A stretch of DNA of 64,000 bases from Hyphomicrobium sp. (lineage in GTDB: Bacteria > Pseudomonadota > Alphaproteobacteria > Rhizobiales > Hyphomicrobiaceae). The position numbers and the translations under genes were made by a program. The notes beneath the pieces were generated by a model, which worked only from the letters and a program-made list of their open reading frames with translations, was not told the origin of the DNA and did no database searches. Where the stretch lies: NCBI GenBank assembly GCA_017512425.1, contig JAFWGI010000015.1:248001-312000 (forward strand). Reading direction: 5' to 3'. Shown here piece by piece: positions 47,791-56,294 of this stretch (the first letter of the stretch is position 1; every line of letters begins with the position of its first letter).

Positions 47791-48489
47791 TCAGTCCATG
47801 CCGGCCAAAGCGCTCAAACTCTCGACATCGCAAACCACGTCCTGGCCTTTGCGGGTAATTGCGCCGTCGGCTTCGAGCAACGCGATGGCCGCGTTGACTT
47901 TTGGGCGGCTGGCCCCGACCAGAAGCGCGAGCTCGCTCTGCGAGATTGGCAGCGACAGAGTAACGGTATCAAGATCGCCGGCCGGGTCTTTCTGACGCGC
48001 GGCTGCCAGGAAAAAACGCGCCAAGCGGCCTTCGATTGGATGCAGCGCAATCGCTTCAAGCTGCTCGTCGGCGTCGCGCAGGCGGGCGGAGAGAAACTTG
48101 ATTGCAGCGTCGGCAATTGCGGGCGTCGTCGCAAGTAGGCGATGAAAGGCTGCTTTCGACAGCGTGAGCGCTTCGACCTTTCCGACAGCCGTGGCGTCGG
48201 CGGAGCGCGGACGGCCGTCGAAGACCGCCAACTCTCCGAAGACCGACGGCGCTTCTGCGTGTGCAAAGGACAGCTCTTTGCCATCGGCAGTCAGCACAGA
48301 TAGGCGGACGCGGCCCTTGACCACGATGTAGAGTTCGGCGCCCGGATCGCCGCGCGCAAAAATCGATTGCCCGGCATCGAATTTGGTCTCGCGAACGGCA
48401 TCTGCGACCGCTGCCCGGCCTGCAGCATCGAGCGGCCCAAACAACGTAACGCGAGACAGAATGTCGGCAATTTCCGTCTTCGATGGCAT
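47791..48489 (-). CDS. CRP/FNR-family cyclic-nucleotide-binding regulator
   Basis: The 232-residue product has an N-terminal cyclic nucleotide-binding fold (SIFARGDPGAELYIVVKGRV, then the phosphate-binding-cassette-like VFGELAVFDGRPRSADATAV, where GELA and RSA match cAMP-binding proteins). A C-terminal winged helix follows (LPISQSELALLVGASRPKVN). The PRSADA element suggests it can bind cAMP, consistent with the adenylate cyclase directly downstream. I chose ATG 48489 (MPSKTEIADILSRV); a longer frame reaches 48630. Confidence 0.85.
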   Translation of the reverse strand: MPSKTEIADILSRVTLFGPLDAAGRAAVADAVRETKFDAGQSIFARGDPGAELYIVVKGRVRLSVLTADGKELSFAHAEAPSVFGELAVFDGRPRSADATAVGKVEALTLSKAAFHRLLATTPAIADAAIKFLSARLRDADEQLEAIALHPIEGRLARFFLAAARQKDPAGDLDTVTLSLPISQSELALLVGASRPKVNAAIALLEADGAITRKGQDVVCDVESLSALAGMD

Positions 48490-48692
48490 CGGAGGCCTGC
48501 AATCAGCTGAGATCGAAATGGCAGTAATAATGCCTTGTTTCTCAAGCCCCTGCAACGCGCGCGCCAAAGCTGTCGGCAGAGTGCGGTTATGGTTGACAAA
48601 GACTTGCGTTCCCGGCCCTTGCTGCGCCATTGTCCGCGCCTAAAGACGCTTGCAATCAAGCCTCCGCATAACGATGCCAGGATAAATTCGAA

Positions 48693-49442
48693 ATGATTTC
48701 GAGCCTGAAGGCGCACCTTTTACCGTCGTTCGTGCGTGGTCCGGCGTCGAGCCGCGAAACGCTGCGGCGGTCGCTCGCCCGCGAGCGCGCACAGACAAAG
48801 GGCGAAGAGGTTCGCCCGCGTTTGGTGCTGGCGAGCGCCAGCCCGCGGCGCATGACGTTGCTGGCACAAGTTGGCGTGACGCCTGACGCCTTGCGTCCGT
48901 CGTCAATCGATGAAAGTGCCAAGCGTGGGGAGATGCCGCGCGTCCTGGCGAGCCGTCTGGCGCGATCGAAGGCCGAGACGGCGCGCGACCAGATCGCAAA
49001 TGACCAGGATCTTGCCGACGCTTACGTACTCGCCGCCGACACCGTCGTCGCGGTCGGCCGTAAAATATTGATGAAGCCAGCCCACGTCGAAGAAGCGATG
49101 GCGTCGCTGCAACTGTTGTCGGGCCGTACGCACATGGTTTTGACGTCCGTGTGCCTGATCACACCTGACGACAAAATTCGCACGCGCATCGTCGATACAC
49201 GCGTGCGCTTCCGGCATCTGACGCGCGCCGAAATCGAGAGCTATATTGCCTCGCGCGAATGGCGCGGCAAGGCCGGCGGCTACGCGATCCAGGGCCTCGC
49301 CGGCTGCTTCGTACAGCGGATCGTCGGTTCGTATACCAATGTCGTTGGGTTGCCGGTGACCGAGGTCGTCGGCATGCTCAGCGCCGAAGGCTTCCCGATA
49401 CAGTACAACTGGCTGAAATTCGCCGAAGTTGACCGGGACTGA
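48693..49442 (+). CDS. maf: Maf family nucleotide pyrophosphatase with N-terminal extension
   Basis: Maf proteins hydrolyse (modified) nucleoside triphosphates to avoid misincorporation. The core starts RPRLVLASASPRRMTLLAQV and includes RSKAETARDQI, YVLAADTVVAVGRKIL, SGRTHMVLTSVCLI and EWRGKAGGYAIQGLAGCFVQ. The predicted protein is 249 residues; the first 42 or so before the core are Arg/Ser-rich and unlike other Maf proteins, so the true start may lie downstream at an uncertain non-ATG codon. yacG follows 11 bases after its stop. Confidence 0.85.
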   Translation: MISSLKAHLLPSFVRGPASSRETLRRSLARERAQTKGEEVRPRLVLASASPRRMTLLAQVGVTPDALRPSSIDESAKRGEMPRVLASRLARSKAETARDQIANDQDLADAYVLAADTVVAVGRKILMKPAHVEEAMASLQLLSGRTHMVLTSVCLITPDDKIRTRIVDTRVRFRHLTRAEIESYIASREWRGKAGGYAIQGLAGCFVQRIVGSYTNVVGLPVTEVVGMLSAEGFPIQYNWLKFAEVDRD

Positions 49443-49453
49443 GGCGGCCCGCC

Positions 49454-49669
49454 ATGCCGCAAAAGCCACCTCCACCAAAAGTTCGCCGGTGTCCGATCTG
49501 CAAGTCGGAAGCTGTTGCCGCATACAAACCGTTCTGTTCAAAGCGATGCGCTGATATTGACCTCGGCAAGTGGTTCACGGACGCTTATGTCGTTGCCGGA
49601 AACGACGACGATGAAGATGCGGCCTCTGGCGAAAAACCCCCGTCGGACAGCGACGAACAGGGCTCATAA
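49454..49669 (+). CDS. yacG: DNA gyrase inhibitor YacG, zinc-binding
   Basis: YacG binds zinc through a Cys4 site and inhibits DNA gyrase. The 71-residue product has CPICKSEAVAAYKPFCSKRC and ADIDLGKWFTDAYVVAG, the family core, with an acidic disordered tail (DDDEDAASGEKPPSDSDEQ). It lies 11 bases after maf, as in relatives. Confidence 0.9.
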   Translation: MPQKPPPPKVRRCPICKSEAVAAYKPFCSKRCADIDLGKWFTDAYVVAGNDDDEDAASGEKPPSDSDEQGS

Positions 49670-49764
49670 TCGCCAAATTTGGCGCGTCGTTTGTGCCCTT
49701 GCCAGCGGACAACAGCCCCCCTATAAGACCCGTGCTTTGGGTTGGCTTGTTCGCCTGAAAGCAA

Positions 49765-49840
49765 GCCCAGGTAGCTCAGTTGGTAGAGCATGCGATTGAA
49801 AATCGCAGTGTCGCTGGTTCAATTCCGGCCCTGGGCACCA
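49765..49840 (+). tRNA. tRNA-Phe (anticodon GAA)
   Basis: The complete cloverleaf begins GCCCAGGTAGCTCAGTTGG: acceptor GCCCAGG/CCTGGGC, D arm GCTC/GAGC, anticodon stem TGCGA/TCGCA with loop TTGAAAA (anticodon GAA), T arm GCTGGTTCAATTCCGGC, and encoded CCA. It lies about 95 bases after yacG. Confidence 0.95.
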
Positions 49841-49884
49841 TTTCCTTCAGCGGACGCCGAAGCATCTCCCGGCGCGCTTTTAAT

Positions 49885-50436
49885 TCACGCACCTGACCTT
49901 TCCAAAACCGCTGCGAACGCCACCGCCTGGCTCTCATCGCGATCGACGATGCGCCGGTTCGGCATCACCGGAATGCACACGTCCGCAATCTGCTCTGATG
50001 GCGGTGTCGCGTCGGGGTACGAGTAGTTCATGGTCAGGATTGGCCGGTTGAGGTCGTGGATCAGTCCCTGTCGCGGCACGAGTTCGTCGCGGGCCCGCGA
50101 AACCACCTTGCCGAGCGCGCCATAGCTGCCGATATGGCGCGTCCTCAAGTACGCGCCGCCCTCGAACTGTTTGAGTTGAACGAAATGAGCGTCAGCCGCC
50201 GTCCACGTCGTCGGTGTCCCGACGCAGGCATCATAGCGCAAATCTTCCGGCGGCGTCGTGCGCGGGTCATCGAGCGCCATGCCGTAACCGACGTGGCCGA
50301 TGGCTTCGTGATTGCGCTTCTGCAGCCAATCGAGCATGACGCCCCATGCCGCCGCCGATGAGACGGGATACGGGCCAGTCATGCGCGCGAACGCCAAATG
50401 GCGCGGAGCTATGAAAATGACGTGGACGTCTGGCAT
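49885..50436 (-). CDS. Stand-alone GyrI-like small-molecule-binding domain protein
   Basis: The 183-residue product matches the GyrI-like effector-binding fold (AraC_E_bind/SOUL-like): VIFIAPRHLAFARMTGPYPV, GHVGYGMALDDPRTTPPEDL, RYDACVGTP and EGGAYLRTRHIGSYGALGKV. No DNA-binding region is attached, so it is a free ligand-binding module or a gyrase-interacting protein like SbmC. It is transcribed toward tRNA-Phe. Confidence 0.8.
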   Translation of the reverse strand: MPDVHVIFIAPRHLAFARMTGPYPVSSAAAWGVMLDWLQKRNHEAIGHVGYGMALDDPRTTPPEDLRYDACVGTPTTWTAADAHFVQLKQFEGGAYLRTRHIGSYGALGKVVSRARDELVPRQGLIHDLNRPILTMNYSYPDATPPSEQIADVCIPVMPNRRIVDRDESQAVAFAAVLERSGA

Positions 50437-50744
50437 GGCGAATTACCGCAAACGGTTGAACGGCGTTTGCAGTCATCGTTACCGGGCGATCCTTACGCAT
50501 TTACTTGAAATCGGGGGCGTGTGCGGTTTCGCGCGCGCGATCGGCCTAAATTGCGCAATTGCTGCTAATTTTGCTGCAAACTAATGCGCAAAATTTATCG
50601 CGAATGCCGTGCGCCAAGAATGTTCGCTTAGGCTTAATTTGACGCGCATTTGACGAAAAGTTGGCGCATCTCTTGCTGGTCACTGCCTCTTGAACAACGC
50701 TCGTTCCGCTTTCCAAAAGCGGGGCGCGCTTGACGGAGTGGCCG
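50437..50744. other. Intergenic region, 308 bases
   Basis: It lies between the divergent GyrI-like and small hypothetical genes and must hold their promoters. The part from 50560 to 50660 is more A+T-rich than the surroundings and has recurrent GCGCAAA/GCGCAT segments. No RNA gene or terminator was recognised. Confidence 0.5.
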
Positions 50745-50987
50745 ATGATTACTGGCGCGATGACAACCTGGCTTATGGTCTCGATTTTCTCGGATTATCC
50801 GGGATTTTTGAATAAGGGCGGTTTGGTCGAAGCTTATACGGACCGTGGCGCAATTGTTGAGATGATTGTCCGATGCCCGGTCGGGACGGGCATTATGTCG
50901 TATTCAAAGGCCGAGCGTCTGTATTGTTCGAGCAAGCATAATTGCTCGCCGGTCTTGCGCACGGCCGTCGAGGACACATGCCGGTAA
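50745..50987 (+). CDS. Small hypothetical protein with conserved-type cysteines
   Basis: The 80-residue product begins MITGAMTTWLMVSIFSDYPG (a possible signal or membrane segment) and has a core ILVEAYTDRG-like stretch (EAYTDRGAIVEMIVRCPVGT) with four cysteines later (RCPVG, LYCSSKHNCSP, EDTC). Similar short DRGxIVEMIVRCPxG proteins occur in related bacteria as far as I recall, without known function. GGAG 8 bases before the ATG at 50745 supports this start. Confidence 0.6.
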   Translation: MITGAMTTWLMVSIFSDYPGFLNKGGLVEAYTDRGAIVEMIVRCPVGTGIMSYSKAERLYCSSKHNCSPVLRTAVEDTCR

Positions 50988-51044
50988 GGCGGTGCGCATG
51001 TAGGTCATCTTGACGGAGAACCTGCCTGCTTCGAAAATTAGCCG

Positions 51045-51881
51045 ATGACCATTACGATCTCGGCCTTCTACAAATTCGTTGCTATTGACGATCCCGCCGG
51101 CCTCAAAGAGAGGCTGGCCGCGCGCGGCTGTGCGCTGGGCCTCAGGGGTACAATTCTTATCGCGCATGAGGGCATCAACGCGACGATATCGGGTACCTCT
51201 GATGCGATGACCGAATTTCTGGCGGCTTTGCGGTCCGATGCGCGTTTCCAGAATCTCGTGTCGAAAGAATCGCTGAACCCAGAACATCCGTTCCGCCGCT
51301 TCAAAGTCAAAGTGCGGCCTGAGATCGTGACTTTCGGCCAGCCGGATCTCGATCCGGCGGCAAACGCTGGGACGTATGTGAAACCTGAAGACTGGAATGC
51401 TTTGATCCAGGACCCTAGCGTCGTCGTCGTCGATACGCGAAATTTTTACGAGTTCGGCATCGGCACGTTCGAAGGCGCCATTGATCCGCAAACTGCAACC
51501 TTTCGCGACTTTCCGAACTTCGTCAGCAAAGCTCTCGATCCGGCGCGCGACCGTAAGCTCGCGATGTTTTGCACAGGTGGCATCCGCTGCGAGAAAGCAA
51601 CCGCATATCTGCGGTCACAAGGCTTCGAAGACGTTTATCATCTCGAAGGCGGTATTCTGAAGTACTTGGAGGTCGTGCCAAGGGAGCAAAGCCTATGGCG
51701 CGGCGAGTGCTTCATTTTTGATAAGCGTATTGCGTTGGAGCATGGCGTCACGCCGGGCGACTATAGCCAGTGTCCCCGCTGTGGTTATCCGGTGCGCCGC
51801 AGCACCGAAGCGGTCGAAGCCAATGATGTTTGTTCGTCCTGCGCAACACGAGCATCGAAGCCCGCTGCGTCGGCGCGTTGA
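51045..51881 (+). CDS. trhO: tRNA uridine 5-hydroxylase TrhO (rhodanese-like)
   Basis: TrhO (YceA) hydroxylates uridine 34 of certain tRNAs in an oxygen-dependent reaction. The 278-residue product has an N-terminal acylphosphatase-like domain (ALGLRGTILIAHEGINATIS) and a central rhodanese domain with VVVDTRNFYEFGIGTFEGAI and catalytic Cys in MFCTGGIRCEKATAYLRSQG, and a C-terminal Cys-containing region (CPRCGYPV, CSSC). Length is typical. It is convergent with the response regulator gene. Confidence 0.88.
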   Translation: MTITISAFYKFVAIDDPAGLKERLAARGCALGLRGTILIAHEGINATISGTSDAMTEFLAALRSDARFQNLVSKESLNPEHPFRRFKVKVRPEIVTFGQPDLDPAANAGTYVKPEDWNALIQDPSVVVVDTRNFYEFGIGTFEGAIDPQTATFRDFPNFVSKALDPARDRKLAMFCTGGIRCEKATAYLRSQGFEDVYHLEGGILKYLEVVPREQSLWRGECFIFDKRIALEHGVTPGDYSQCPRCGYPVRRSTEAVEANDVCSSCATRASKPAASAR

Positions 51882-51892
51882 GATAACGGCTG

Positions 51893-52267
51893 CTAACTCT
51901 GTGCTTTGCGCCGCTGGAAGGCCTCGGATAGAGCGCGCTCCAGCGCTGACGCTTCGAACGGCTTTGGCAAAATATCAATGTGCGCGAACGCCTCCGGTAG
52001 CATCGACGGGTCGCTGTACCCTGTCGCAAAAATAAAAGGGATCCCCCGTTCCAGGAGCGCTTCCGCCACTGGCAACGACGTGCCGGAATCGAGATTGATA
52101 TCGAGAACGGCGACGTCGGGCGAGAAATCGGCCAATTTGGCCAGCGCGGCACTAGCCGTCGACACCGTTTCTACGACATCTGCGCCGCAATCCTGGAGCA
52201 ATAACTCAACGTCCATCGCAATCACGAGATTGTCTTCAAGGACGAGAATCTTCAGGCCATTCAGCAT
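51893..52267 (-). CDS. Single-domain response regulator of the FAT GUY type
   Basis: The 124-residue protein is a lone receiver domain: acidic pocket ILVLEDN, phosphoacceptor Asp at residue 56 (VAVLDINL), PFIFATGYSDP at 78-88 and Lys in LPKPF (102). The PFxFATGY motif defines FAT GUY regulators such as SdrG, which act in the alphaproteobacterial general stress response. It is 177 bases downstream of the HWE kinase gene and on the same strand, so it probably receives or shuttles phosphate in this system. Confidence 0.88.
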   Translation of the reverse strand: MLNGLKILVLEDNLVIAMDVELLLQDCGADVVETVSTASAALAKLADFSPDVAVLDINLDSGTSLPVAEALLERGIPFIFATGYSDPSMLPEAFAHIDILPKPFEASALERALSEAFQRRKAQS

Positions 52268-52444
52268 TCTCTACCCCACGATCATTCGATCGACGCACAT
52301 GTCGCACACGGGGAGCGTTGGCCGCCGCTCATCCACATACGCAGAGAGCTAGAGCGCCGCTATAGCATTTCACATAGGGGCAGTGAATTTGGTGTACGTC
52401 TGCCGGCAGTCGCGTCTGTTATAACGGCGGGCAAAGGCGCCCCC

Positions 52445-54316
52445 TCAAAGCGAGCCAGACGCCCGGCCTGCCGATTTGCCTGGGTTGAAAAACGGCTGAT
52501 TGCTCGCTGTCGGCAAATCGAGATTTGTAATGATCTCACAGCAGATGCCGTCGTCGTGAAACTCGAAGCGCGTTTTAATATGCGGCAGGTGGCCAGACCG
52601 CTCGATCAAATTGAGGCCAAAGCCTTTGCGCGGTGGCGCGACGACACCACCGACTTCGGTTTCGCGCCAGACGATGCGCAGGCGAGGAGACGCAGCCGCG
52701 TCGACCAAGCCGGCATCGGACACGTTGCTCACCATCTCCCAGGTTACGCTGACGCGACCGTTGGAGCCCGATAAGGCTCCGTGCTCGACCGCGTTTGTCG
52801 CCAGTTCGTGCAAGATCAACGTCAATTGCAGTGCTGGCTGCGGCGCGAGAAAGGCTTCCGGCCCGCCGATCGTAACGCGATCACCCAAGGCAGCCGACAT
52901 GTCCACTTGCGATTTCACCAGATCGTACACCGACGCATTCGACCAATTCGTGTCGGTCAACACGTTGTGCGCCATCGACAGGGATTGGATGCGTCCAGTG
53001 AAGCTCTGCACGAATTCATCCATCGACGCTGAGGTGCGCGCTGTCTGGGTCGCCAAGGATTGGACGATCGCGAGGGTGTTTTTAACGCGATGATTGAGCT
53101 CGGCGATCAAAACGTTGCGGACGGTGTCGGCGCGGCGGCGCTCGGACACATCGCGATTTGTCTCGAGCACGACACGGTTATCGCCGACGCGGATTAATTC
53201 CAGCCGGCAATCGGTCCAGACTTCGCTGCCATCCTTGGCGCGGCGCAAGACTTCTCCTGACCATTGCCCACCGGCCTCAACCGCCGCCAGCATCTCCTCA
53301 CGCGATAGCGTGTTCGACGTTTGCAATAGCTTGTAGCTATCGCTGTTGAGCGCTTCGCCCTCTGTATACCCAAACATCTCGACGCAGCCGCGATTCCACA
53401 GCAAAACGCCGTCTTCCGGATCCCAGACCAGGATCGCCTCGTGCGACAACTCTATCAGCCGCGCGAGCTGGCTGAGCCGCTGACTGGCTTTGCGCTGTTC
53501 GGTGATGTCCGTGTTTGTGCCGCACCAGAGTGCGACGTTGCCATTATCGTCGCGGATCGGCATAGCGCGCGACAGGAACCACCGGTAGTTGCCATCGGCG
53601 CCGCGGAGCGGAAACGTATCTTCCCAAACCAGCCCGTTATCGATGCAGTTCTGAAATTTGGCGTTTACGCGATCGACGTGCGCTGGATGGTGGACCTTTT
53701 TCCAGCCCGAGCCGGCCATTTCGGACAAATCTGTGCCGGTGTAATCGAACCAGCGTTGGTTGTACCAATACAAATAGCCGGTCGTATCCGCCATCCATGC
53801 GAATTGCGCGATGTTGTCTGCCAGAGCCCGAAACCGCTGCTCGCCGATGCGGAAGCTATCCTCGATCTGCTTCTGCCGCGTGACGTCGCGCGACACAGCA
53901 AGCAGGCCGCTGACAGCCTCGCCATCGTATTTGATGCCCGAGACAACGACGTCCCACCATTTCGGCGTGCCTTTACCCGTGAAGGCAAACGCGGTGAAAC
54001 GGCCAACGCGGCTCGCCTTGGCTTCGTCCATCGCGGTTTGCACGAACTGTTCGTACTCGGCCGGCCATAGGTCGACCCAAGGCTTACCTTGCATGTCGCG
54101 AAAGTCGTCGACCTCGACCAGCGCCAGCCCGTTCTGGTTCATAAATTGGATGTTGCCGTCCAGATCGAGCAGCTTGACGCAATCCGGACTTGCGGCAAGC
54201 AAGTTCAAACCGAGCGATGCTCCTAGCGGCAGCGCATCCCAAACATCGGTTTCCTTAGGGTCATGACTTTGCGCCGGTACCTTGCCAGGCGGATGATGTC
54301 GGCTATCGTTTGTCAT
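52445..54316 (-). CDS. PAS-containing HWE-family sensor histidine kinase
   Basis: The 623-residue cytoplasmic kinase has three PAS domains (about residues 30-145, 155-275 and 280-395; GVLLWNRGCVEMFGYTEGEA is typical), a HWE phosphoacceptor region LIAELNHRVKNTLAIVQSLA (His in LNHRVKN) at about 405, and a HATPase domain with ILHELATNAVEHGALS. No transmembrane helix was seen, so the signal is likely cytoplasmic (ligand or redox). HWE kinases commonly feed PhyR; it lies 153 bases downstream of phyR. A weak EcfG-like motif (GGAAC-N16-CGCT) precedes it at 54350-54374. Confidence 0.88.
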   Translation of the reverse strand: MTNDSRHHPPGKVPAQSHDPKETDVWDALPLGASLGLNLLAASPDCVKLLDLDGNIQFMNQNGLALVEVDDFRDMQGKPWVDLWPAEYEQFVQTAMDEAKASRVGRFTAFAFTGKGTPKWWDVVVSGIKYDGEAVSGLLAVSRDVTRQKQIEDSFRIGEQRFRALADNIAQFAWMADTTGYLYWYNQRWFDYTGTDLSEMAGSGWKKVHHPAHVDRVNAKFQNCIDNGLVWEDTFPLRGADGNYRWFLSRAMPIRDDNGNVALWCGTNTDITEQRKASQRLSQLARLIELSHEAILVWDPEDGVLLWNRGCVEMFGYTEGEALNSDSYKLLQTSNTLSREEMLAAVEAGGQWSGEVLRRAKDGSEVWTDCRLELIRVGDNRVVLETNRDVSERRRADTVRNVLIAELNHRVKNTLAIVQSLATQTARTSASMDEFVQSFTGRIQSLSMAHNVLTDTNWSNASVYDLVKSQVDMSAALGDRVTIGGPEAFLAPQPALQLTLILHELATNAVEHGALSGSNGRVSVTWEMVSNVSDAGLVDAAASPRLRIVWRETEVGGVVAPPRKGFGLNLIERSGHLPHIKTRFEFHDDGICCEIITNLDLPTASNQPFFNPGKSAGRASGSL

Positions 54317-54469
54317 TGTTTCCGACAGGTCTTTACTGGAGTTAGGTACAGCGCTCCAGTCGCCAGTTCGTTCCGGTAGGTCCGACGAATTAGGCTAAAA
54401 ATCAAGTACGTATCATCCGTGGCGTCGAATGCGCACACGCCACGGATGCCGGAAAACGAGCGAGCTTTA

Positions 54470-55285
54470 CTATGCAGCCTTGCCCTGAGCCGAGCCGCCA
54501 GCCTTTACGTCAAAGAACAGTGCCTGGCTGATAACGGCCTTCACCATTTCGGGTTTGAATGGCTTCGTGATCAGGAATGTCGGTTCGGCGCGCTCGCCTG
54601 TCAGCAACCGCTCGGGGTACGCGGTGATGAAAATGACCGGCAAATTGATATCTTTCAGGATGTCGTTGACCGCATCGATACCCGAGCTGCCGTCGGCGAG
54701 CTGAATATCGGCCAGGATCATGCCCGGCTGGGTTTCCTTGGCGGTGGAGATCGCTTCGCTGCGCGTTGTTGCTATACCGACGACCTGATGACCGATATCT
54801 GTAACGAGGTTTTCGATATCGAGGGCGATCAGTGGCTCGTCTTCGATGATCAGGACGCGGGCCGCGATCTGGTCTGCGATTTCCTTGCCAGCCACATCCA
54901 GATTGCGGCGGACCTCTGGCTCGGAAATTCGAAGAATGGTCGCGATATCGGCAGTCGAGAACTCTTCAATGGAGGCCAACAGAAATGCTTGGCGAGGCAA
55001 CGGTGTCAACGTTTCGATCCGTTTGTCGGCAATGCCTTCGAGCCCAGACTCAGCCGGCGACGTCCGCTGATTGATCGGCATCGCATTCCAGACTTGTAGA
55101 AAAGCCTGATAGACAGCGGTGCGGGGGGCAAGGTCGCGGCGGAAGGAACGACTATCTGCGACGAGCGTTTCAAGCATGGCAACGACGTAGGCGTCGCCAG
55201 ACTCCTGCGATCCGGTCAGGGCGCGGGCAAATCTGCGAAGATAGGGCAGCTCTGGCGTGACCCGGTCTGCGATCGAATCCGACAT
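54470..55285 (-). CDS. phyR: General stress response regulator PhyR (sigma-like/receiver)
   Basis: PhyR is the anti-anti-sigma switch: phosphorylated, its sigma-like domain binds NepR and frees EcfG. The 271-residue product has an N-terminal sigma-like domain without promoter binding (YLRRFARALTGSQESGDAYV, then LTPLPRQAFLLASIEEFSTA) and a C-terminal receiver (ARVLIIEDEPLIALDIENLV, phosphoacceptor Asp in ILADIQLADG, then LPVIFITAYPERLLTG and KPF). It is transcribed in the same direction as nepR-ecfG, whereas divergent arrangements are common. An exact EcfG-type promoter lies 82 bases upstream. Confidence 0.95.
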   Translation of the reverse strand: MSDSIADRVTPELPYLRRFARALTGSQESGDAYVVAMLETLVADSRSFRRDLAPRTAVYQAFLQVWNAMPINQRTSPAESGLEGIADKRIETLTPLPRQAFLLASIEEFSTADIATILRISEPEVRRNLDVAGKEIADQIAARVLIIEDEPLIALDIENLVTDIGHQVVGIATTRSEAISTAKETQPGMILADIQLADGSSGIDAVNDILKDINLPVIFITAYPERLLTGERAEPTFLITKPFKPEMVKAVISQALFFDVKAGGSAQGKAA

Positions 55286-55366
55286 AATGTTCTTCCCCTG
55301 GGATTGCCGGCGAACGGCGTGGATAACCTACGGCGCACCGAGAACGGCACGATACGCGACGAGTGT

Positions 55367-55391
55367 AACGCGGCAACGTGTGGGTGGTTCC
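55367..55391 (-). promoter_or_regulatory. EcfG-type promoter for phyR
   Basis: On the minus strand GGAAC (plus 55387-55391), 16 bases, then CGTT (plus 55367-55370): an exact match to the EcfG consensus with family-typical spacing. It lies 82 bases upstream of the phyR start codon. Confidence 0.8.
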
Positions 55392-55441
55392 GCGAATTCG
55401 GAAAAAATTATTATTTCAAAATTTGCAATTGTAACAGTTGC

Positions 55442-55999
55442 TTACCCGGCGCTTGCAACTGAGCTTCTACCGCGCGTCGCAATCTCTGGGCCGAAATCGC
55501 CCGCGCCATCGACGCCCATCAGTTCACAGAGTTTTCCACGCGCACGGTTCACACGGCTCTTGATCGTACCGACCGCGCAGCCGCACATTATCGCCGCCTC
55601 TTCGTACGAAAACCCTTCGGCTCCGATGAGAATGAGGGCTTCCCGCTGATCGTCCGGTAGCAACGCAAACGCTTTGCTAAAATCGATCATGTCCATATGT
55701 CCGGACTGCGCGCCATGAACGCTCAGCTGCGATGCGAGAATCCCGTCCTGATCCTCGACCTCATGCTTCCGCTTCCGACGCTCGGACAGGTACGTGTTGC
55801 GAAGGATCGTGAAGAGCCACGCTTTGAGGTTAGATCCTTGTGCGAAGCTCGCCTGATTTTTCCAGGCCTTGACCATCGTCTCCTGAACCAGGTCGTCCGC
55901 ATTATGCGGATTCCCGCACAATGATCGCGCGAACGCGCGCAGGTTTGGAACCAGCGCCGCAAGGTCGTGCTGGAATGTATTGGGCTCTGCGCCGCTCAT
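55442..55999 (-). CDS. ecfG: General stress ECF sigma factor EcfG
   Basis: EcfG (ECF15) directs RNA polymerase to GGAAC/CGTT promoters. The 185-residue product has region 2 (FARSLCGNPHNADDLVQETM, then KAWLFTILRNTYLSERRKRK) and region 4 (LPDDQREALILIGAEGFSYE, then EAAIMCGCAVGTIKSRVNRA). Its start overlaps the stop of nepR by 4 bases, the usual nepR-ecfG pairing. It has a normal length and lies 157 bases upstream of phyR. Confidence 0.93.
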   Translation of the reverse strand: MSGAEPNTFQHDLAALVPNLRAFARSLCGNPHNADDLVQETMVKAWKNQASFAQGSNLKAWLFTILRNTYLSERRKRKHEVEDQDGILASQLSVHGAQSGHMDMIDFSKAFALLPDDQREALILIGAEGFSYEEAAIMCGCAVGTIKSRVNRARGKLCELMGVDGAGDFGPEIATRGRSSVASAG

Positions 56000-56217
56000 G
56001 AGTTACTTTCCGGCTTGCTCAACGATGCGAGCAACTGGGTGAACTTGTCGGGGAGAGGTTCGGCGAGCATCTGGCCATAGACATGCTTCAATTGCTTTCC
56101 GATGGCGCCCTGAAGTTCCCGCGGCATAGCACTCTCATTGCCGGGAGATTTATTCTCCGCGCTAGTCGATAGCTCGTCAGAATTCATCTGAGAATCTTGC
56201 CTCTTATCGTCGCTCAT
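55996..56217 (-). CDS. nepR: Anti-sigma factor NepR
   Basis: NepR holds EcfG inactive until phosphorylated PhyR removes it. The 73-residue product has a polar N-terminal half and the conserved core QLKHVYGQMLAEPLPDKF followed by TQLLASL. The two consecutive ATG codons at 56220 and 56217 follow GGGGAGG very closely; the second has the better spacing, so I used it. Stop overlaps the ecfG start by 4 bases. Confidence 0.9.
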   Translation of the reverse strand: MSDDKRQDSQMNSDELSTSAENKSPGNESAMPRELQGAIGKQLKHVYGQMLAEPLPDKFTQLLASLSKPESNS

Positions 56218-56294
56218 CATCCCTCCCCACCCGGTTCGCCGACGCCTGCCACATCGTATTGGAGGGAACGTAATCGGGGTCAATTGGGCTGTCT

